From Bacillota bacterium (GTDB taxonomy: Bacteria > Bacillota > UBA994 > UBA5500), in NCBI GenBank assembly GCA_023436245.1, contig JAEZJZ010000027.1, forward strand, positions 1-16,870: a DNA stretch of 16,870 nucleotides, in the 5' to 3' direction. The notes beneath the pieces are model-generated. The model did not search any database and had not been told where the DNA came from. It saw only the letters and a program-made list of their open reading frames with translations. Both the position numbers and the translations under genes were made by a program. This document shows positions 11,631 through 16,870 of the stretch, piece after piece (positions within the stretch are counted from its first letter, which is position 1; each line of letters begins with the position of its first letter).

Positions 11631-13610
11631 GTGAAGAGAAAAGTGGTGGCCAAGGACATCACCGCCTTGCGCTTCGTCGGTGACGCACAGCCGAACGTTG
11701 ACGGCCGTGTTGCCTACACCCTGACCGACAGCAACTTGGACAAGAACGGCTACAGCTCAGCCATCTGGGTACACACGCCTGGCTTGGGAGCGAAGCGGTT
11801 CACCTACGGCCAACGGACGGACGGAGGCTTGGTGCGGGAGATCGCGCCTCGGTGGTCTCCAGATGGCCAGCAGTTGCTGTTCGTGTCCAACCGCAACGGT
11901 CGCCCGCAGCTATTCCTGCTGGCTGACGAGGGCGGCGAAGCGCGTCAGTTGACCACCGCTCCTGAAGGCGTCGGTGAGCCGACTTGGTCTGCAGACGGCC
12001 GTTATGTTGCTTTCACGAGCAAGGATCCGGTTGACGCAGAGGCAGAGAAGGCCAAGAATCCGGATCTACGGCATATCACCCATTTGCGCTACAAGTTCAA
12101 TGGCATCGGTTTCACGGACACCCGGCACCGGCATCTCTACATCGTCAATGTGGCCACCGGGGAAGTGCAGCAGGTGACCAAAGGCGACTATGATGTCTCT
12201 GGCATCGCCTGGAGTCCGGATGGTCAGAAGCTGGCCTTCTCGGCCTGCATCTCGCCTGATTGCGAACTGCACTTGGTGCAGGATATCTGGGTGATCGACC
12301 GCGACGGCAGCAATCTGCAAAAGTTGACCCCGGGCAAGGGCAATGCCGGCAGCCCGGTATTTTCGCCGGATGGCAGCCAGATCGCCTATTTCGGACATGA
12401 GAAGGGTGAAATCGGCTACGCCAACATCGACCTCTGGGTGGTGCCGACCACTGGCGGACAGACTGTCAACCTTACGGCCGCGATGGACCGTTCAGTCGGC
12501 AACAGCGTCGGCGGCGACTCCCGCATGGATGCTGGCGGCTCTGCGCCGATCTGGTCTGCAGACGGCAAGTCTGTTTATACCACCGTCACAGACGGCGGAA
12601 CCTGTCATATCTATCAGGTCACTGTCAGTGACAAGCAGATCAAGCAGATCACCACTGGGGACATGTCCATCACCTCTTTCGGCTACGCCGTGCAGGATGG
12701 ACAGGACCTGATCGCTTACGTGGCCGGAGACAACAGCAATCCCGGCGATGTCTATTCGGTGCAGGCAAGCGCTGTCGCCCGTTTGACCAGCGTGAACGAG
12801 GCTGAGTTGGCCACCTGGGAGTTGGCGACCGCTGAGCGCATCGAGTTCCCTGGCGCCGATGGCTGGCCGATTGAGGGCTGGATCATGAAACCGATCGGTT
12901 TCCAAGCCGGCCAGAAGTACCCGCTCGTTCTGGAGATTCATGGCGGTCCGGCTGCAACCTACGGCTACGGCTTCTTCCACGAGTTCCAGATGCTCGCCTC
13001 CGAAGGCTATGGCATTCTCTACATTAACCCGCGCGGCAGCAAGGGCTACGGCGAGCAGTTTGCCAAGGGCGTGATCGGCGATTGGGGCGGCAACGACTAC
13101 GTCGACTTCATGATGGCCGTTGATTATGCTCTGGCCAACTATGATTGGATCGATGTCAAACGAGTCGGCGTCACCGGCGGCAGCTACGGCGGCTACATGA
13201 CCAACTGGATCGTCACTCAGACTGATCGGTTCGCAGCGGCTGTCACTTTGCGCAGCATCAGCAACATGTACACCAAGTACGGTTGTAGTGACATCGGCTG
13301 GTACGGCAACAAGGCCGGCTTTGACGGGCGCGACCTTTGGGATTCCGAGGACTTCATCATGTCCCGTTCCCCGATTCGTTACGCACCAAAGGTGAAGACT
13401 CCGATCCTGATCATCCACAGTGAGCAGGATTACCGTTGCCCGATGGAACAGGCAGAACAATGGTACGTCGCCCTGAAGCGCCTGGGTGTTACCACCGAGT
13501 TCGTGCGCTTCAACGGCGAGAACCATGAGCTCTCCCGTTCCGGCCGGCCTCGTAACCGGATTGACCGCCTTGGCTTCATCCTCGGCTGGTTCGAGCGGTT
13601 CTGCAAGTAG
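11631..13610 (+). CDS. S9 family serine peptidase (acylaminoacyl-peptidase-like), copy 2
   Basis: A 659-residue paralogue of the 5324-7330 gene. It has an N-terminal PD40-type propeller (APRWSPDGQQLLF, EPTWSADGRYVAF, GIAWSPDGQKLAF, SPVFSPDGSQIAY) to about residue 390, then an alpha/beta hydrolase. HGGP is at 437-440, nucleophile Ser518 in GGSYGG, Asp600 in SEQDYRCP and His632 in ENHELSRSG. No signal peptide, so cytoplasmic. The GTG start has GGGAGG at 10 nt. Shared with copy 1: RYKFNG, GVTGGSYGG, RSISN, RCPxEQAEQ and HELSRSG. The propeller halves differ more than the hydrolase halves, which suggests different substrate access. It has its own upstream gap and a terminator. Substrate unknown. 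Confidence 0.96.
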   Translation: MKRKVVAKDITALRFVGDAQPNVDGRVAYTLTDSNLDKNGYSSAIWVHTPGLGAKRFTYGQRTDGGLVREIAPRWSPDGQQLLFVSNRNGRPQLFLLADEGGEARQLTTAPEGVGEPTWSADGRYVAFTSKDPVDAEAEKAKNPDLRHITHLRYKFNGIGFTDTRHRHLYIVNVATGEVQQVTKGDYDVSGIAWSPDGQKLAFSACISPDCELHLVQDIWVIDRDGSNLQKLTPGKGNAGSPVFSPDGSQIAYFGHEKGEIGYANIDLWVVPTTGGQTVNLTAAMDRSVGNSVGGDSRMDAGGSAPIWSADGKSVYTTVTDGGTCHIYQVTVSDKQIKQITTGDMSITSFGYAVQDGQDLIAYVAGDNSNPGDVYSVQASAVARLTSVNEAELATWELATAERIEFPGADGWPIEGWIMKPIGFQAGQKYPLVLEIHGGPAATYGYGFFHEFQMLASEGYGILYINPRGSKGYGEQFAKGVIGDWGGNDYVDFMMAVDYALANYDWIDVKRVGVTGGSYGGYMTNWIVTQTDRFAAAVTLRSISNMYTKYGCSDIGWYGNKAGFDGRDLWDSEDFIMSRSPIRYAPKVKTPILIIHSEQDYRCPMEQAEQWYVALKRLGVTTEFVRFNGENHELSRSGRPRNRIDRLGFILGWFERFCK

Positions 13611-13628
13611 CAGCCTAGATCGTCAATG

Positions 13629-13659
13629 AATGGGGCAGCCCTGGTTGGGCTGCCCCATT
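13629..13659 (+). terminator. Hairpin terminator of S9 peptidase 2
   Basis: AATGGGGCAGCCC and GGGCTGCCCCATT form a perfect 13-bp stem around TGGTT, 18 bp after the stop. The T-run is only TT, so termination relies on stem strength. Confidence 0.8.
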
Positions 13660-13714
13660 ATGCTGCCTGGGTTGCTCGCAGTGTATGTTCGCGCACGATC
13701 GCTTTCGTCTGCAT

Positions 13715-13740
13715 GAGTCAAAAGTCCGTCCCCCTGACTC
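13715..13740. repeat. Motif A-run + GTCCGTCCCC, copy 2, in the loop of a small stem
   Basis: GAGTCA (13715-13720) and TGACTC (13735-13740) enclose AAAGTCCGTCCCCC. The loop motif repeats that at 2541-2556. Apart from this and the terminator, I see no promoter or other element in the 212-bp gap before the channel gene. Confidence 0.35.
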
Positions 13741-13822
13741 GGTGCCTCGTTCGGTCAGATGCAGCAGGAGTATCGCCTGTGCACGCAGAATCCTGCATGC
13801 AGTTTGACAAGGGAGATGTCTT

Positions 13823-15730
13823 ATGCGCAGAAGAGGTTTGCGGGCGCGCCTGCTCTACTTCGTGGATCGGGCATTGCGCTCTTCATTTGGAGTCCAGATG
13901 GCCAGCTTGGCCCTATTCACTGTCTTGGCACTGCTCATCGGCTGTTTGTTGGCGCGTCTGGCCGGCTTGCAAGGAGACGCCAGCGAGACGTTCTGGTGGA
14001 CCTGGCTGCGCTTCACTGACCCAGGCTACCTGGGTGAGGACAGTGGATGGGGGTTGCGGTTGGCTTCTGTGGCGATTACCCTTTCAGGCTGGGTGATCTT
14101 CGGCCTGTTGATCAGCATCTTTTCCAATGCGGTGCAAGAACGGTTGGCTCGTCTGCGTCAAGGGGCCCAAGCAGTGATAGCCAGGGGACATACCATCGTC
14201 CTGGGTTGGGACAGCAGCGTGTTCTCCATGCTCGATCAGCTCTGGTCCAGTGACGAGGGCGACCCGCCTTCTGCTGTGGTGGTGTTGGCCGACCGTGACA
14301 AGGACGAAATGGAACAGAGTATCAGGCGCTACTGTCTGGTGCAGCGTTCTCGCAAGACCGTCTGCCGCAGCGGCAGCATTCAATCCACCGTCAGCCTGCG
14401 TAACGTTGGCCTCGCCGAGGCGAAGCAGGTGCTGATCGTGGGCGAAGGGCTGACCCGCGCGGAGCAGGTGGTGGACAGCACCGTGTTGAAGGCGGTGCTC
14501 GCTTGCAGTCAGGTGTTGGCTGAACCAGTCGCTCATCTGTCGACCGTGACGGTGGTGGCCGCCATTCAGAATGCCGTCACCCGGCAGTTGGTGCGACCGT
14601 TCCTGGATGATCGCACGGACCGAATGGATTTGATTCTGGTCGAAACCGGCAACATCTTGGCACGCATCATCGCCCAATGCGCCTGGCAACCTGGACTGTC
14701 GCTGGTTTATCGCGACTTGCTGACCTATACGGGTGACTTGACCTTGAGTGAAGACGTGCGCAGCAGCGAGATCTACTGTCTGACCGCAAAAGCTGCCGGA
14801 CTGCCGCCGGGCACCACTTTCTCGCAGGCGCTATTTGCCTTCGAGCGAGCCAACCCGATTGGCTATCAGCTGGAACAACATGCACCTCTGCTCAACCCGC
14901 TCACTGTTGCTAGTGCAGCAGACGTGCCGCTTGCGCTCACCGATCGCCTTTTCCTGGTGGCGGACCGCAAGCAGGATATCGTCTTCAGCGGAGGACGTAG
15001 GGAGGTAAGGCAGCTTTTGGGGGAGGATGTGGTCGACAAACGCCGTCGGGTTCTTCTGCTTGGCACAAGCAGCAAGGCGCGTACCGTGCTTGAGGAGTTG
15101 CGCTCCTACCTGCGCGCGGACAGTCTGCTGGCGGCGACTTGCCTGACCGCGGACGAAACCGGCATGGGCGGACAAACTCGCAGAGTGGAGTGCGACCTGA
15201 ACGCGATCTTGGAGGGAGAACTGGAGCGTCAGCAATATGACACTGTTGTCCTACTTGAGGACGCCACCGACCCGGATCAGCATGACGCCAAGATCCTGAC
15301 CCTGATGGCAGCGATTCGCGCGGCTGGCCGAAACTCCGGTTCCCGTCCACTGGTGGTAGCCGAGCTGTATGATCCGCGCAACCGGGAACTGGCGCTAGCG
15401 GCCGATGTGGACGATGTGGTGGTCAGCACTGAGTTAGCCAGCAACTTCATGGTGCAGGTTGCCCGCGAACCGGAGCGGGCTGCCATCTATCGCGAGTTGA
15501 TGGACGAGCAGGGCTGTGAGCTCTATGTGCGCCCGGTGAGTACCTACTGTAGTGACTGCCACGAGCAGATATCGTTCTTGGACATCATGGTCAAGGCGGC
15601 AGAACGGAAGGAGTTGGCGATCGGGTACCTACCGCCGGGAGCGGTGAGAGCGGAACTGAGCCCGCTTGATCGCCGCGCGAAGCGACCGGCCAGGGAGTAT
15701 CACCAGATCGTGGTGATTGCGGAGGCTTAA
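13823..15730 (+). CDS. CASTOR/POLLUX-like ion channel with NAD-binding-like domains
   Basis: A 635-residue two-TM channel-like protein. TM1 (about 26-47), a pore-helix/filter region (about 54-72: WWTWLRFTDPGYLGEDSG) and TM2 (about 78-103) are followed by a basic linker (ERLARLRQGAQAVIARGH). Next come tandem Rossmann-like regulatory domains beginning with HTIVLGWDSSVFSMLDQL and, later, RRRVLLLGTSSKARTVL near residue 410. The run from TM2 through LRxGxxxVIxxxHxxxLGW is the signature of the CASTOR/POLLUX (DMI1) family, nuclear-envelope ion channels in plants with poorly studied bacterial relatives. The GYG potassium filter is absent; DPGYLG occupies the filter region. The ATG has AGGGAG at 7 nt. 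Single-gene unit; it shares a bidirectional terminator with the DMT transporter. Ion selectivity and ligand are unknown. Confidence 0.9.
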   Translation: MRRRGLRARLLYFVDRALRSSFGVQMASLALFTVLALLIGCLLARLAGLQGDASETFWWTWLRFTDPGYLGEDSGWGLRLASVAITLSGWVIFGLLISIFSNAVQERLARLRQGAQAVIARGHTIVLGWDSSVFSMLDQLWSSDEGDPPSAVVVLADRDKDEMEQSIRRYCLVQRSRKTVCRSGSIQSTVSLRNVGLAEAKQVLIVGEGLTRAEQVVDSTVLKAVLACSQVLAEPVAHLSTVTVVAAIQNAVTRQLVRPFLDDRTDRMDLILVETGNILARIIAQCAWQPGLSLVYRDLLTYTGDLTLSEDVRSSEIYCLTAKAAGLPPGTTFSQALFAFERANPIGYQLEQHAPLLNPLTVASAADVPLALTDRLFLVADRKQDIVFSGGRREVRQLLGEDVVDKRRRVLLLGTSSKARTVLEELRSYLRADSLLAATCLTADETGMGGQTRRVECDLNAILEGELERQQYDTVVLLEDATDPDQHDAKILTLMAAIRAAGRNSGSRPLVVAELYDPRNRELALAADVDDVVVSTELASNFMVQVAREPERAAIYRELMDEQGCELYVRPVSTYCSDCHEQISFLDIMVKAAERKELAIGYLPPGAVRAELSPLDRRAKRPAREYHQIVVIAEA

Positions 15731-15744
15731 CGATGATCAAATCC

Positions 15745-15777
15745 AAGGAGGTAGCCCCGACCGGGCTACCTCCTTTT
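15745..15777. terminator. Bidirectional terminator between channel and DMT transporter genes
   Basis: AAGGAGGTAGCCC and GGGCTACCTCCTT form a perfect 13-bp stem around CGACC, with TTTT running out of the plus-strand arm and TTGGATTT on the minus strand. It lies between two convergent stops (15730 and 15780). Confidence 0.9.
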
Positions 15778-15779
15778 GA

Positions 15780-16724
15780 CTAGCTGCTGATGGAGTTGCT
15801 GGGTAGCTGTTCTTTGCGCCGCGCCTGATACCCGATGTAATTGGTTCCCCAGACACCGAGCAAAATCATGGTTGCTCCCATGGCATGATACCAGAAAAAG
15901 GGTTCATTGCGGAATAGTACACCGGCGGCGATGGAGATGACGGTGGTCAGATTAGCGAATACGGCCGACTGCGACGCCGGGATCTGCGAGAGGGTGTAGT
16001 TGATCAGGAAGAAAGCGACTACCGAAGACACAATGCCTAGGTAGAGCAGCGCCAGCAATACTCTGCCATCCGTTATGCCAGCGAAGTAGTGCCCTAGGTT
16101 GCCAGCAGTGGTGTGGACATAGAGCGCAATCATATTGAAAGCGATCGCCCCCACCCACATCATCACAAATGTGATCTCAAACGGTGTAAAGCGCCCCGCA
16201 GAGCGGCGGGAAAGCAGGTTGAAGCCGGTGGCGGAAAGTACCGCACCGAGCAGCACCAGCGGCCCCAGCCAGCTGAGTTGCTCACCGCCCATCCCTTGCT
16301 GCAGGATGATGAAGACAACCCCGGACACAGACAGGATGATGCAGGCCAGTTGGCCCCAGGTGGGCTTCTCCTTGAGGAAAACGGCGCTGGCTACGGTGAC
16401 GAAAATCGGGATCAGCGCGATCATCATGCCTGCCTGGGAGGTGGTGCTCAGGCTGACACCAAATGTCTCGAAGAGGAAGTACAGAATCGGTTGTAGCAGA
16501 GCGGTGGCCAGGAGCGGCCCGAAATCTTTGCCGCGCAGGTTCAGCGGAATCACCTTAAGCAGCACCAGCAGGCTGATCACGAGAGCCGCCAGGCTGAAGC
16601 GGAAGGCCATCAGTCGGAAGGTGTCCAATACCTCCAGGCCCTGCTTGGTGAAGAAAAAGGAAAAGCCGAAGATAGTGGATGAGCCTAGTCCGGCCAAATA
16701 GGGTTTCAGACGTTGCCAGTTCAT
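15780..16724 (-). CDS. DMT superfamily transporter with two EamA domains
   Basis: A 314-residue inner-membrane transporter with about ten hydrophobic helices in two EamA repeats (about 10-140 and 155-295). Repeat features: FGFSFFFTKQGLEVLDTFRLMAFRF early in repeat 1, then SQAGMMIALIPIFVTVASAVFLKEKPTWGQ closing it. SQSAVFANLTTVISIAAGVLFRNEP closes repeat 2; this V(F/L)xxEP/KP ending is typical of EamA. Members export or import metabolites such as amino acids; the substrate cannot be inferred. The ATG has a moderate GAGGA site at 10 nt. It appears monocistronic, with a plausible promoter at 16772-16800 and the shared terminator downstream. Confidence 0.95.
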   Translation of the reverse strand: MNWQRLKPYLAGLGSSTIFGFSFFFTKQGLEVLDTFRLMAFRFSLAALVISLLVLLKVIPLNLRGKDFGPLLATALLQPILYFLFETFGVSLSTTSQAGMMIALIPIFVTVASAVFLKEKPTWGQLACIILSVSGVVFIILQQGMGGEQLSWLGPLVLLGAVLSATGFNLLSRRSAGRFTPFEITFVMMWVGAIAFNMIALYVHTTAGNLGHYFAGITDGRVLLALLYLGIVSSVVAFFLINYTLSQIPASQSAVFANLTTVISIAAGVLFRNEPFFWYHAMGATMILLGVWGTNYIGYQARRKEQLPSNSISS

Positions 16725-16771
16725 GCGCTGTTGTTCCTCGCTTCCCTAAGTTCTTCTACCCGTTGTAAGTA

Positions 16772-16800
16772 AGCATAGCTCTCTACCTAGGCGGCGGCAA
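16772..16800 (-). promoter_or_regulatory. Probable promoter of the DMT transporter gene
   Basis: On the minus strand TTGCCG (4/6) and TATGCT (4/6) are separated by 17 bp, about 48 bp upstream of the ATG. Confidence 0.45.
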
Positions 16801-16836
16801 TAGGTCATTGATGTGGCGAAAGAGGCCAAAACTGAA

Positions 16837-16852
16837 GGCGGCCGCGGCCGCC
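16837..16852. repeat. 16-bp GC-only palindrome near the contig end
   Basis: GGCGGCCG joined to its reverse complement CGGCCGCC, containing two overlapping NotI-type GCGGCCGC sites, 18 bp from the end of the window. The last ~35 bases are nearly pure G/C, unlike the adjacent sequence. It may be an assembly-end artefact. Confidence 0.5.
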
Positions 16853-16870
16853 GACGCCCCGGGCACCGCG

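Noticed and set aside
12492..13526. A 344-codon ORF antisense to S9 peptidase 2
   Set aside because: Same reasoning: it mirrors the conserved peptidase codons and lacks start signals or family motifs.
13804..13809. TTGACA-like -35 box before the channel gene
   Set aside because: It lies directly against the ribosome site of the gene, leaving no room for a -10 box and leader.
1..16870. CRISPR array, tRNA, rRNA, insertion sequence or prophage genes
   Set aside because: No regularly spaced repeats, no cloverleaf-like sequences, no transposase or phage proteins were found on either strand by reading.

Overview
The window looks like chromosomal DNA of a moderately GC-rich Bacillota (Firmicutes) bacterium, probably an anaerobe. 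The reasons are near-consensus AGGAGG ribosome sites at 7-10 nt spacing, several GTG starts, a MutS2-family gene, the DUF2975/XRE regulator pair typical of Bacillota, and a sodium-pumping decarboxylase beta subunit. There are 14 ordinary protein genes. I also recognise one 39-codon gene and one probable 9-codon leader ORF. Both ends run into low-complexity G/C sequence, so the window is probably a whole assembly contig with suspect tips.

Layout. Minus strand 2426-36: an operon of DUF2975 membrane protein, XRE/Cro regulator and DUF4173 membrane protein, driven by a clear sigma-A-like promoter overlaid by a 21-bp-phased direct repeat. Minus strand 4832-2564: a short MutS2-family ATPase lacking the C-terminal Smr domain. 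It is preceded by a promoter, a 9-codon leader ORF, a 16-bp long-range stem that uses the leader codons, and an intrinsic terminator just before its ribosome site, and it ends at a long hairpin. Plus strand 4940-7330: a 58-residue glycine-rich small protein, then a cytoplasmic S9 serine peptidase. Minus strand 8934-7432: RidA, an HpaI-type aldolase overlapping it by 8 nt, and a glutaredoxin-like protein; the glutaredoxin gene is bracketed by two near-identical perfect 27-bp palindromes. Plus strand 9155-15730: a patatin-like phospholipase, the decarboxylase beta subunit with a tiny OadG-like membrane partner, a second S9 peptidase paralogous to the first, and a CASTOR/POLLUX-like two-TM ion channel with NAD-binding-like cytoplasmic domains. 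Minus strand 16724-15780: an EamA/DMT transporter sharing a bidirectional terminator with the channel gene.

How the parts relate. The DUF2975/XRE/DUF4173 cluster is probably an autoregulated membrane module. RidA and the aldolase are translationally coupled and fit 2-oxoacid/imine metabolism. The beta and gamma-like subunits form the membrane half of a sodium pump whose carboxyltransferase and biotin carrier must be encoded elsewhere. Most other units are single genes separated by strong hairpin terminators. The most striking item is the mutS2 leader. Its arrangement resembles ribosome-mediated attenuation, as known upstream of ribosome-rescue and antibiotic-resistance factors, and it sits ahead of a MutS2 variant that keeps the ATPase but not the Smr domain. 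This link is an inference; I could not identify an antiterminator by eye.
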